A stretch of DNA of 64,000 nt from Prolixibacter sp. NT017 (GTDB lineage Bacteria; Bacteroidota; Bacteroidia; Bacteroidales; Prolixibacteraceae): positions 1-64,000 of the forward strand of contig NZ_BLAV01000001.1 of the NCBI RefSeq assembly GCF_009617875.1, read 5' to 3'. How positions within the stretch are numbered: the first letter of the stretch is position 1; each line of letters starts with the position of its first letter. The notes beneath the pieces were generated by a model, which ran no database searches, had not been told where the DNA came from, and saw only the letters and a program-made list of their open reading frames with translations. Below are positions 47,377 through 54,590 of the stretch, one piece after another. The position numbers were made by a program, and so were the translations under genes.

Positions 47377-49716
47377 ATGAGATTTAAGTGGTTGTTGGTG
47401 ATTTTGTTGTTTGTGCTGGGTGGGCTGAATTCGATTCAGGCACAGCACTATGTATCTGCCGCTCAGAAAGTAGATCCGAAAGTGGAGGCTAAAGTCGACA
47501 AGTTGTTGTCGAAAATGACCCTGGAGGAAAAAGTGGGGCAGATGTGTCAGGTTACACTCGACGTCATCACCAAAGGTCCCAATCAGTTTTCGTCCGACGA
47601 ACCTTTACAACTGGACACAAGCCTGGTTCATAAAGCATTGGTCGATTACAAAGTCGGTTCCATATTGAATACGGCGAACAACCGCGCCCGCACTCCACAA
47701 AAGTGGAACGAAATTATCTCTCAACTGCAAGAAGTAGCTACCAAAGAAACCCGCCTGGGTATTCCGATTATATACGGGATTGATGGAATTCATGGAGCTA
47801 CGTATACCGCCGGGGCAACCATTTTCCCTCAGGAAATTGCCATGGCTGCTACCCGCAACCGCACGCTCGTGCGTAAAGAAGCTGAAGTAAGTGCCTACGA
47901 AACCCGCGCATGCGGTATTCCCTGGACTTTTTCTCCGGTCCTCGACTTAGGCATTGATCCCCGCTGGCCTCGGATGTGGGAAACTTTTGGAGAAGATCCG
48001 TACCTGGTGGCCCAGATGGGATACCAGATGATTAAAGGATATGAAGGAGAAAACAACGATATTGATAATTCGGTGCACGTAGCTTCGTGTATGAAGCATT
48101 TCCTGGGCTACTCAGCAGCCAAATCAGGAAAGGACCGCACACCGGCCTGGCTTCCGGAAATCGATTTGCGGGAGCGTCACCTGGTTTCGTTTAAGAAAGC
48201 GATTAATGCAGGTGCTCACACGGTCATGATTAATTCGGGCATTATCAACGGTGTTCCGGTGCACGCCAGCTATGATATTATCACCACATTGCTCAAACAG
48301 GAATTAGGATTCAACGGACTGGTTGTTACTGACTGGGCCGATATCGAAAACCTGCACAACCGCGATAAAGTAGCCAAAACGCAAAAAGAAGCCGTTAAGA
48401 TGGCCATCAATGCCGGAATCGACATGTCGATGGTTCCTTACAACTTCGATTTCTGCGATTACCTGACCGAATTGGTGAAAGAAGGCGAAGTTCCTATGTC
48501 GCGCATCGACGATGCTGTACGGCGTATTTTGCGTGTGAAATATGAGTTGGGACTCTTCAAAACGCCGGTTACCCGGATGGCCGACTATCCCGATTTTGCT
48601 TCAAAGAAATTTGAGAATGATGCTTACGAAGCTGCTGCCGAAGCCATCACTTTGTTGCGCAACAAGAACCAGATTCTTCCTCTTTCCGCGAATGCGAAAA
48701 TTTTGGTGACTGGCCCGAATGCTAACTCAATGCGTACCCTGAATGGTGGTTGGACCTACAGTTGGCAGGGCGAAAAAGTGGACGAGTTTGCTGGGAAATA
48801 CAACACCATTCTTGAAGCCATTAAAAAACACGCATCGAACGTGACGTATGTGCCCGGTGTGGAATACAAAATGGATGGTACTTATAATGAAGAGCAAAAT
48901 GTGGATATCGATGCAGCAGTGAAAGCAGCTGCTAACGTTGATGCGGTTGTTCTTTGTTTGGGCGAAAATACATACACCGAAAAGCCTGGTGACCTGAACG
49001 ATTTGTACATTTCGGATAACCAGACTGCTTTGGCAAAAGCCCTGTCTGCTACAGGGAAACCGGTGATTCTGGTGCTGAACGAAGGTCGTCCGCGTTTGAT
49101 TAGCAAATTCGCCGACCAGATGCAGGCCATTCTACAGATCTACCTTCCGGGAAATTTCGGTGGTGATGCCCTGGCCGATGTCCTTTACGGGAAGGTGAAT
49201 CCCAGTGGAAAACTGCCTTACACCTATCCCCGCTATCCAAACTCGCTTGTGGTATACAATCATAAGCCCTCCGAGTCACAGAAGAAGATGGAAGGAATGT
49301 ACAACTACGAAGGTGATGTTGTTTCGCAATTCCCGTTTGGTGCCGGCTTAAGCTATACGGATTTCACTTACTCAGATTTAAAGATTAACAAGTCCGAGCT
49401 GGATGGAAAGGACGATTTTACCATCTCGGTAACCGTGAAGAATACAGGCGACCGGGAAGGAAAGGAAGCGGTTCAACTATATATTTCCGATTTGTATGCG
49501 TCGATTACGCCTGACGTAAAACGCTTACGCGGATTCGAAAAAGTGGACCTGAAACCGGGAGAAGCGAAAACGGTTACTTTCCATTTGACTACCCGTGATT
49601 TGGCATTTGTCAATCATCAGTTGAAATATGTGGTGGAAGAAGGAAAATTTGTCGCTTCGGTAGCAAATCTGACGGTGCCGTTTTCAGTGAATGAAACACA
49701 AACTTTCGATCGTTAA
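47377..49716 (+). CDS. GH3 glucosidase, exo-glucanase type (PUL3)
   Basis: 779 residues with a signal peptide (WLLVILLFVLGGLNSIQAQ). GH3 barrel: PVLDLGIDPRWPRMWETFGE then DPYLV, KHFLGYSAAKSGKDRTPAWL and nucleophile Asp319 in GLVVTDWADIENL. The second domain has GENTYTEKPGDLNDL, with E535 the likely acid/base, a pattern shared with plant-type exo-beta-glucan glucohydrolases rather than the Bgl-type copies in PUL1 and PUL2. A fibronectin-III-like C-terminus (FGAGLSYTDFTYSDL) follows. It would take glucose from beta-1,3- or mixed-linkage glucan oligomers in the periplasm. The ATG at 47377 starts the signal; an upstream TTG is ignored. Confidence 0.9.
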   Translation: MRFKWLLVILLFVLGGLNSIQAQHYVSAAQKVDPKVEAKVDKLLSKMTLEEKVGQMCQVTLDVITKGPNQFSSDEPLQLDTSLVHKALVDYKVGSILNTANNRARTPQKWNEIISQLQEVATKETRLGIPIIYGIDGIHGATYTAGATIFPQEIAMAATRNRTLVRKEAEVSAYETRACGIPWTFSPVLDLGIDPRWPRMWETFGEDPYLVAQMGYQMIKGYEGENNDIDNSVHVASCMKHFLGYSAAKSGKDRTPAWLPEIDLRERHLVSFKKAINAGAHTVMINSGIINGVPVHASYDIITTLLKQELGFNGLVVTDWADIENLHNRDKVAKTQKEAVKMAINAGIDMSMVPYNFDFCDYLTELVKEGEVPMSRIDDAVRRILRVKYELGLFKTPVTRMADYPDFASKKFENDAYEAAAEAITLLRNKNQILPLSANAKILVTGPNANSMRTLNGGWTYSWQGEKVDEFAGKYNTILEAIKKHASNVTYVPGVEYKMDGTYNEEQNVDIDAAVKAAANVDAVVLCLGENTYTEKPGDLNDLYISDNQTALAKALSATGKPVILVLNEGRPRLISKFADQMQAILQIYLPGNFGGDALADVLYGKVNPSGKLPYTYPRYPNSLVVYNHKPSESQKKMEGMYNYEGDVVSQFPFGAGLSYTDFTYSDLKINKSELDGKDDFTISVTVKNTGDREGKEAVQLYISDLYASITPDVKRLRGFEKVDLKPGEAKTVTFHLTTRDLAFVNHQLKYVVEEGKFVASVANLTVPFSVNETQTFDR

Positions 49717-49738
49717 ACGATATTATTTATAAAGGAAA

Positions 49739-50578
49739 ATGAAAAGGATTTTTTCAGGAATTCTCTTGCTTTTAGTGGTTGTAGCCTGCCAAACAACAAC
49801 TAAAAAAGCTGAAACCAAAGCGGATGTTGTTCCGCAAAAGAAAGGTGACTGGAACCTGGTTTGGGATGATGAATTTAATTACAACGGTTTGCCCGATTCG
49901 ACGAAATGGAGCTTCGATACCCAGGGCAATGAGACCGGCTGGGGAAACCACGAAGCGGAATTTTATACTGACAGGCGATTGGCGAATGCGCAGGTGGCCA
50001 ACGGAATGTTGACAATCACGGCCCGGAAGGAAGATTTTGGTGGGAAAAAATACACTTCGGCTCGTATCCGGACGATTCACAAGGGTGATTGGCGGTATGG
50101 CCGCATCGAAGTGCGGGCCAGACTGGCGAATGGTAAAGGTTTGTGGCCTGCAATCTGGATGTTATCCACCGATTGGAAATATGGAGGCTGGCCCGAAAGT
50201 GGTGAGATTGATATCATGGAAAATGTGGGTTATGATCCGGATTCCATTCACGGCACCGTTCATACCAAAGCGTATAATCACGTCATCGGAACGCAGGTCG
50301 GGAAAACCATTTCAGTGCCCGATTGCCATGAAAAGTTCCATGTGTATGCTCTGGAATGGAATGCAAATGAGATGAGTATGTTTGTTGATGATCAGAAATA
50401 CTTTACCTTTAATAACGAACATACCGGCTTCGAAGCCTGGCCGTTTGATCAGCCGTTTCATCTTATTTTGAATGTTGCGGTTGGTGGTGACTGGGGCGGA
50501 AAATACGGAATTGACGATTCGGTATTCCCGCAATCGATGGATGTAGACTATGTGAGAGTCTATCAGAAAAGTAAATAA
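49739..50578 (+). CDS. GH16 endo-beta-glucanase lipoprotein
   Basis: 279 residues with a lipobox (GILLLLVVVACQTTT). The GH16 catalytic motif GEIDIMENVG holds E156 (nucleophile), D158 and E161 (acid/base). WPAIWMLSTDWKYGGWPES and ILNVAVGGDWGGKYG are conserved flanks of laminarinase-type enzymes. A lipoprotein anchor suggests a cell-surface location, cutting beta-glucan before import by the PUL3 SusCD complex. It lies 22 bases after GH3 and 14 bases before the next GH16. Confidence 0.92.
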   Translation: MKRIFSGILLLLVVVACQTTTKKAETKADVVPQKKGDWNLVWDDEFNYNGLPDSTKWSFDTQGNETGWGNHEAEFYTDRRLANAQVANGMLTITARKEDFGGKKYTSARIRTIHKGDWRYGRIEVRARLANGKGLWPAIWMLSTDWKYGGWPESGEIDIMENVGYDPDSIHGTVHTKAYNHVIGTQVGKTISVPDCHEKFHVYALEWNANEMSMFVDDQKYFTFNNEHTGFEAWPFDQPFHLILNVAVGGDWGGKYGIDDSVFPQSMDVDYVRVYQKSK

Positions 50579-50592
50579 CGGAGAGAAACAAG

Positions 50593-52383
50593 ATGATGAG
50601 GTACCTGTTCGGCATAATCCTTCTGATGGCTTGGTTTTCTGCGCGCGTTGAAGCGCAGGGATGTGAACAGTTGGTTTGGAGCGACGAGTTCAACTATACT
50701 GGTACTCCCGATCAGCAAAAGTGGAGCTTTGAAACTGGTGCTGGTGGATGGGGAAATAACGAACTTCAGTATTACACCGACCGGCTTTCCAATGCTGAGG
50801 TAAAAAATGGCAATTTGGTCATTACTGCCCGGAAAGAGAGCTATCAGGGGAGCGATTATACATCGGCCCGTTTAATTACCTACGAAACAGGAGGGTATTG
50901 GACCTACGGACGTATCGAAGCCCGAATGAAATTGCCTTACGGACAGGGAATCTGGCCCGCATTCTGGATGCTGGGCAAGAGTTTCTTCGAGGGTACTTCG
51001 TGGCCAGCCTGCGGTGAGTTGGACATCATGGAGATGATTGGTGGTGGTGATAATGACAATACGGTTTATGGAACGGCACACTGGTATAACAATGGTAATG
51101 CAGATTATGGTTTGTCGTACACCAATCCGGATAAACTGGCCAATGCTTTCCACGTTTACGCTATCGAATGGGACAGCCAGTCGATTAAGTGGTACTTCGA
51201 TAATAATTTATATTGCACGCTGGATATTACACCTGCCTCGTTGTCTGCCTTCCATAATCCGTTTTTTATTATTCTGAATATTGCTGTGGGCGGTAACTGG
51301 CCGGGTAATCCTGACGCGACAACTGTTTTCCCGCAAACCATGGAAGTGGATTATGTACGGGTGTACAGCGGGACGCCTCCCAATCCAACGGTTACGGGGC
51401 CGTCAACCGCTACAGCAGATGCTACCGTTCAGTTTTCGACTCAGGATATTCCCAATGCTACTTATACCTGGACGATTCCGGCAGATGCAACGATTGTTTC
51501 AGGCGACGGAACCAACAGTATCTCTGTTCAGTGGGGAAATACCTCGGGAGATGTTTCGGTTTCGGTAACAACCAGTTGTGGAACATATGATTCGAATAAG
51601 CTGACTGTGGCTGTTGTTAAACTACCACCCAGCGATCCGTGGTATGTGCCGCACACGGTTGGTGGGTCGGTCAACTGGGAGGTTGTTCAGACCAACAACA
51701 ATACGATATCGCTTTCGATGGCAGGCGAGGAGTTGGAAGTGGATTATGACGTGCAGAATCCCAGTGCATCGCCGGCCATTTATTATCCGTTCGATGGAGT
51801 TTACAATTTGACAACCTCGTCGACGGCTGTGCTGGAGTTGAAAACCGAGGCGGGAAACGCACCTTCGAACATGCGTTTCGAACTAGTGGATGTAAACGGC
51901 AACGTGAATACAGCCGACTTGCTGAAGATTGATTCACCCAACGATGATGGTGCGTATCACATTCATGCCCATATTTTTGGTCAGAATCCGGATAATATCT
52001 TCAAGCTCGACCAGATTAAGGGAATGCGCCTTTATTTCAATTATGGAGTGCTGGGAACTGTTGGTGCAGGTAAATTCTGGATTAAGCCGGTAGAACTGAC
52101 CAGCGAAGACATAACGACAGGCATTACTGACCTGAAAAGTCATCGGCTTACGCTGTTTCCAAATCCGGTAAAAGATATTTTATCGGTTCAACTGCCTCAG
52201 GAAAGCTATGGCGCTTCTATTATTAGCATTCACGATATGAATGGCCGTCTGTTGAGACGATTCAATACCGAATCGTTGGGCGGACCTTTGCAATTGAATC
52301 TTAGTGATTTTGCCTCCGGTGTTTATTTCCTCTCGATTCAGGTGGGGGATAAACGGTTTGCCGGGCAGTTTATCAAAAGATAG
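50593..52383 (+). CDS. Multidomain GH16 endoglucanase with T9SS sorting domain
   Basis: 596 residues. Signal peptide (YLFGIILLMAWFSARVEAQ), GH16 domain (about 22-255) with GELDIMEMIGGG: E142, D144 and E147; then an Ig/PKD-like domain (about 258-345, NATYTWTIPADATIVSGDGT), a jelly-roll domain that may bind carbohydrate (about 355-500) and a C-terminal type 9 secretion sorting domain (about 515-596, LTLFPNPVKDILSVQL, DMNGRLLRRF, SGVYFLSIQVGDKRFAGQFI). The sorting domain indicates export across the outer membrane to the surface or medium, so this is the likely first-attack enzyme of PUL3. Confidence 0.92.
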   Translation: MMRYLFGIILLMAWFSARVEAQGCEQLVWSDEFNYTGTPDQQKWSFETGAGGWGNNELQYYTDRLSNAEVKNGNLVITARKESYQGSDYTSARLITYETGGYWTYGRIEARMKLPYGQGIWPAFWMLGKSFFEGTSWPACGELDIMEMIGGGDNDNTVYGTAHWYNNGNADYGLSYTNPDKLANAFHVYAIEWDSQSIKWYFDNNLYCTLDITPASLSAFHNPFFIILNIAVGGNWPGNPDATTVFPQTMEVDYVRVYSGTPPNPTVTGPSTATADATVQFSTQDIPNATYTWTIPADATIVSGDGTNSISVQWGNTSGDVSVSVTTSCGTYDSNKLTVAVVKLPPSDPWYVPHTVGGSVNWEVVQTNNNTISLSMAGEELEVDYDVQNPSASPAIYYPFDGVYNLTTSSTAVLELKTEAGNAPSNMRFELVDVNGNVNTADLLKIDSPNDDGAYHIHAHIFGQNPDNIFKLDQIKGMRLYFNYGVLGTVGAGKFWIKPVELTSEDITTGITDLKSHRLTLFPNPVKDILSVQLPQESYGASIISIHDMNGRLLRRFNTESLGGPLQLNLSDFASGVYFLSIQVGDKRFAGQFIKR

Positions 52384-52410
52384 TTTTTTTCATAGGATTG
52401 TTTTAGCTTG

Positions 52411-52439
52411 CCCCGGCCTTGGATGGTCGGGGTTTTTTA
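52411..52439 (+). terminator. Terminator of the PUL3 operon
   Basis: CCCCGGCC and GGTCGGGG form an 8-bp stem (one G-U pair) with loop TTGGAT, followed by six Ts. Confidence 0.88.
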
Positions 52440-52513
52440 TTCGCTTTATGTTCATGGCGTTATTCAAAATAATTGGTATTTTCATTCCCGTAAACTAACT
52501 AAATAACTGAACC

Positions 52514-53389
52514 ATGAAAAAGGTTTTTTTGATGGTGCTTCTCTGCGCCTTGACTTTCTCATTGTATGCTCAAAACCTTCCGGTGAAAATGGAAGAGATG
52601 ACCGCACCCCAATATGTTAACGCGGTAGACCAGTCGAATGCTACCTGTATTATCCCGATAGGCGTATTGGAAAAACACGGTCCGCATCTTCCGTTGGGAA
52701 CGGATTTGATTGATGTGCGGGAAGTGGTTTTGCGTGCTGCCGCTAAAGAGTACGCGATTGTTTTTCCGCCCTATTACTTTTCCCAGATTTTTGAGGCACG
52801 GCATCAGCCGGGGACCATTGCCTACAGTCAGAAATTGATTTGGAATGTGCTGCAGGAAACCTGCGACGAATTAGGCCGAAACGGCATTAAGAAAATTATT
52901 TTGGTAAGCGGACATGGAGGTAACAGCAGTTTTCTTCCGTTTTTCTGCCAAAGCCAGTTGGCATCGGAAAAGGATTATGCTGTCGTGTTATTCCAATCCA
53001 GCAGAAATGCAGAGGCGTATAAAGAAATAAATAAGGAACTGGTTCCCGGTGGTTCGGGACATGCAGGACAGTCGGAAACTTCGGTGATGTTGGCTCATCG
53101 TCCCGATTTGGTACACATGGACAAAGCGACTTCTCAATCGGGGAAAGATCAGGATAGGATTAAAGGAATCGACTCCGACTACGAAGGTATTTGGTGGTAC
53201 GCCAAATATCCGAATCACTATTGCGGCGATGGCTCATTGGCCACAAAAGAGCTGGGTGAAAAGATTCTGAATGCGCAAGTGGATGAATTGGTTACCATGC
53301 TGAAGCAAGTGAAGGCCGATAACACGATTCTCGAGATGCAGAACAAGTTCTACGAGCAGGCCAAACACCCGATGGACACGAAACAGTAA
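52514..53389 (+). CDS. Exported creatininase-family amidohydrolase
   Basis: 291 residues with a signal peptide (MKKVFLMVLLCALTFSLYAQ). Creatininase family (creatinine amidohydrolase-like) motifs: IPIGVLEKHGPHLPLGTD contains the Glu, His and Asp metal ligands, then LVSGHGGNSSFLPFF with a further His and HAGQSETSVML with a Glu. Members hydrolyse cyclic amides or formamides, and most are cytoplasmic; an exported version is unusual. The substrate is not readable. It follows the PUL3 terminator and is probably monocistronic. A hairpin at 53397-53422 follows the stop codon. Confidence 0.87.
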   Translation: MKKVFLMVLLCALTFSLYAQNLPVKMEEMTAPQYVNAVDQSNATCIIPIGVLEKHGPHLPLGTDLIDVREVVLRAAAKEYAIVFPPYYFSQIFEARHQPGTIAYSQKLIWNVLQETCDELGRNGIKKIILVSGHGGNSSFLPFFCQSQLASEKDYAVVLFQSSRNAEAYKEINKELVPGGSGHAGQSETSVMLAHRPDLVHMDKATSQSGKDQDRIKGIDSDYEGIWWYAKYPNHYCGDGSLATKELGEKILNAQVDELVTMLKQVKADNTILEMQNKFYEQAKHPMDTKQ

Positions 53390-53394
53390 CAAAG

Positions 53395-53487
53395 AAAAAG
53401 GATGTCCGGGTGGACATCCTTTAACCTGCTTAACCTAACCTAATCTAACTAACTAGTCCTATGAAAAAAACTTGCTCCTTGTTTTCA
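53395..53487 (-). ncRNA. Putative small RNA, module 1
   Basis: Minus strand. Promoter-like GCATCTTTG ends at 53491, so transcription would start near 53487 and end after a perfect 11-bp stem (53397-53407 with 53412-53422) and five Ts. It carries GUUUUUUUCAUAGGA and UUAGAUUAGGUUAGGUUAA. The same hairpin may also end the creatininase transcript on the plus strand. Confidence 0.5.
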
Positions 53488-53510
53488 TTACAAAGATGCA
53501 TCGAAATTGT

Positions 53511-53536
53511 GTTAGCTCGTTTTAAGCGAGGTTAAA
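53511..53536 (-). promoter_or_regulatory. Dyad upstream of small-RNA module 1
   Basis: Plus-strand TTAGCTCG-N7-CGAGGTTAA is an imperfect inverted repeat about 20-45 bases upstream of the promoter-like element. The block CTCG-TTTTAAG-CGAGGTTAAA is identical in module 4, suggesting an operator for a shared regulator. Confidence 0.45.
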
Positions 53537-53643
53537 GAGTTTTAATAATCTATCTGATTATAGCCAATGTGCGTTAAAAAGTATAAAAAGACGAATTTTT
53601 TCGAACTGAACCGCATACTAAATTATTTTGCCCGTAGGGCCAT

Positions 53644-53730
53644 TAAAAAAGGGAGAATCCGATGATTCTCCCTTTCAGCTTTACCTAACCTAATCAATCA
53701 TTCCTATGAAAAAAACAACTCTTATCTCGC
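53644..53730 (-). ncRNA. Putative small RNA, module 2
   Basis: Minus strand. Promoter-like GCACCTTTG ends at 53734. The RNA contains GUUUUUUUCAUAGGAA and UUAGGUUAGGU, and ends in a perfect 12-bp stem (53648-53659 with 53664-53675) followed by six Ts. The stem sequence is unrelated to that of module 1. Confidence 0.5.
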
Positions 53731-53753
53731 CTTCAAAGGTGCGTCATTATTGT

Positions 53754-53778
53754 GTTAGCTTATTATAACCGAAGTTAA
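53754..53778 (-). promoter_or_regulatory. Dyad-like element upstream of module 2
   Basis: GTTAGCTTA then TATAACCGAAGTTAA, the counterpart of the module 1 dyad in sequence position, but the inner arms are degenerate. It is recognised mainly by alignment with the other copies. Confidence 0.35.
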
Positions 53779-53823
53779 GGAAATTGAAATCGTCGAACTT
53801 CGTGCCTTAAAACGGGGGAGAAT

Positions 53824-53905
53824 AAAAAAGAGACAGCTTTTTTCAAACTGCCTCTTTTCCCTGTTTTCACTAATCCAACTAATCCTATGAAATTGTCCCT
53901 GTTGT
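53824..53905 (-). ncRNA. Putative small RNA, module 3 (most divergent)
   Basis: Minus strand. Promoter-like GCTATCTTG ends at 53909. The seed is shortened (AAUUUCAUAGGAUUAG) because the plus strand reads CCTATGAAATTG. The terminator stem pairs AAAAGAG with CTCTTTT and CAG with CTG around a long loop, with six Ts. The whole copy is shorter than the others. Confidence 0.45.
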
Positions 53906-53927
53906 TTGCAAGATAGCAATCGATAGC

Positions 53928-53953
53928 GTTAACTCGTTGTAAGGTGTGCTAAT
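53928..53953 (-). promoter_or_regulatory. Dyad-like element upstream of module 3
   Basis: GTTAACTCG is conserved, but the second arm has decayed (GGTGTGCTAAT). Position relative to the promoter-like element matches the other modules. Confidence 0.3.
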
Positions 53954-54009
53954 AAAAACTAAAACCATTTCCGGCGCTCCTTTTTTTCCTTTTCGGGACA
54001 CCGCGAGAT

Positions 54010-54104
54010 AAAAATGAGAAAGGATGCCAAAACTGACATCCTTTCTCTTTACGATTCAATCTAACCAAACCTACATTTATGAAAAAATTGTTTCTGCTTT
54101 TCAC
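54010..54104 (-). ncRNA. Putative small RNA, module 4
   Basis: Minus strand. Promoter-like CCACCTTTA ends at 54108. The RNA carries CAAUUUUUUCAUAAAUGUAGG and UUGGUUAGAUUG, and ends with an 11-bp stem (54016-54026 with 54037-54047) followed by T-rich sequence. The GGATG...CATCC stem core is shared with modules 1 and 5. Confidence 0.48.
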
Positions 54105-54127
54105 TTGTAAAGGTGGCACCTTTTTGT

Positions 54128-54154
54128 GTGAACTCGTTTTAAGCGAGGTTAAAT
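54128..54154 (-). promoter_or_regulatory. Dyad upstream of small-RNA module 4
   Basis: GTGAACTCG-TTTTAAG-CGAGGTTAAA. CTCG-N7-CGAG pairs exactly and the block is identical to module 1 over about 18 bases, well above the similarity of the surrounding sequence. Confidence 0.45.
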
Positions 54155-54201
54155 AAGTTTAATAGATAGTTTTCGGACTATCTTACCTGATGCTTGCTTT
54201 T

Positions 54202-54290
54202 AAAAAGAAAAAAGGATGCATGGTGCGTGCATCCTTTTTCTGCTTAACCTAACTAACCTAATTCTATGAAAAAAACTTGCTCTTGTTACA
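54202..54290 (-). ncRNA. Putative small RNA, module 5 (nearest to ahpC)
   Basis: Minus strand. Promoter-like CATATTTG (54301-54294) fits the Bacteroidota -7 element TAnnTTTG apart from its first base. The RNA holds GUUUUUUUCAUAGAAUUAGG and UUAGUUAGGUUAAG, and ends with a 12-bp stem (54209-54220 with 54228-54239) and six or more Ts. Its UUUUUUUCAUAGA is exactly complementary to the start of the PUL2 susC (19100-19112). Confidence 0.5.
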
Positions 54291-54313
54291 CTACAAATAT
54301 GCAGCGGATTTTG

Positions 54314-54340
54314 GTTAAGCCGAACTAACGGAGGTTAAAG
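54314..54340 (-). promoter_or_regulatory. Dyad-like element upstream of module 5
   Basis: GTTAAGCCG-N6-CGGAGGTTAAAG. The arms differ from those in modules 1 and 4 (CCG/CGG instead of CTCG/CGAG), but pairing is kept and the flanking GGTTAAAG is conserved. Confidence 0.4.
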
Positions 54341-54437
54341 AATATTAAGGAATTAGGCTTATTATGAGCAGTATTGTTAAAAACAGCAATAAAGCAGTCC
54401 GAAATACAAAATTCTGCTAAAAGAGCGCTGCGGAAAT

Positions 54438-54469
54438 AAAAAAGCTGCCCCCAAAACGGGAACAGCTTT
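54438..54469 (-). terminator. Terminator of ahpC (minus strand)
   Basis: AAAGCTG and CAGCTTT (54441-54447, 54463-54469) enclose a CCCC/CGGG inner stem. Six Ts follow on the minus strand. It leaves a 3' untranslated region of about 120 bases after ahpC. It resembles the module hairpins but lacks their downstream consensus. Confidence 0.8.
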
Positions 54470-54590
54470 CATCGAAAATATGGAGTTCTTGACGTTTGTG
54501 TTAAACAACGATTGTTGTTTGCAGATTGATGTTGATTTGGTTGATAAAGCTCAAGAGCTGCAGTAACGTCTTATTTGGTTATTCCCCCAA

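Larger units (their letters stand above)
53395..54350 (-). repeat. Tandem array of five small-RNA-like modules
   Basis: Five degenerate copies of a module start at 53395, 53644, 53824, 54010 and 54202, spaced 180-249 bases. Each forward copy holds a 10-12 bp hairpin preceded by an A-run, a tract like TAACCTAACCTAATC, then (T)CCTATGAAAAAAAC, a pyrimidine-rich part, CAAAG-like sequence and a GTTAACTCG-N7-CGAGGTTAA-type dyad. Because the A-run becomes a T-run on the minus strand and CAAAG becomes CTTTG, the natural reading is minus strand: dyad, promoter, RNA, intrinsic terminator, repeated five times. Hairpin arms differ between copies yet always pair, so the structure is kept rather than the sequence. 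No protein-coding gene is supported here. Confidence 0.8.

Noticed and set aside
53461-54325. Five short plus-strand reading frames starting ATGAAA in the module array (9-25 residues, MKKTCSLFSLQ, MKKTTLISPSK, MKLSLLFAR, MKKLFLLFTCK, MKKTCSCYTTN)
   Set aside because: Beyond the first residues the peptides are not conserved, lengths differ and stop positions are unrelated, whereas the DNA signals make sense on the minus strand. Conservation of ATGAAAAAAA is better explained as an RNA pairing segment.
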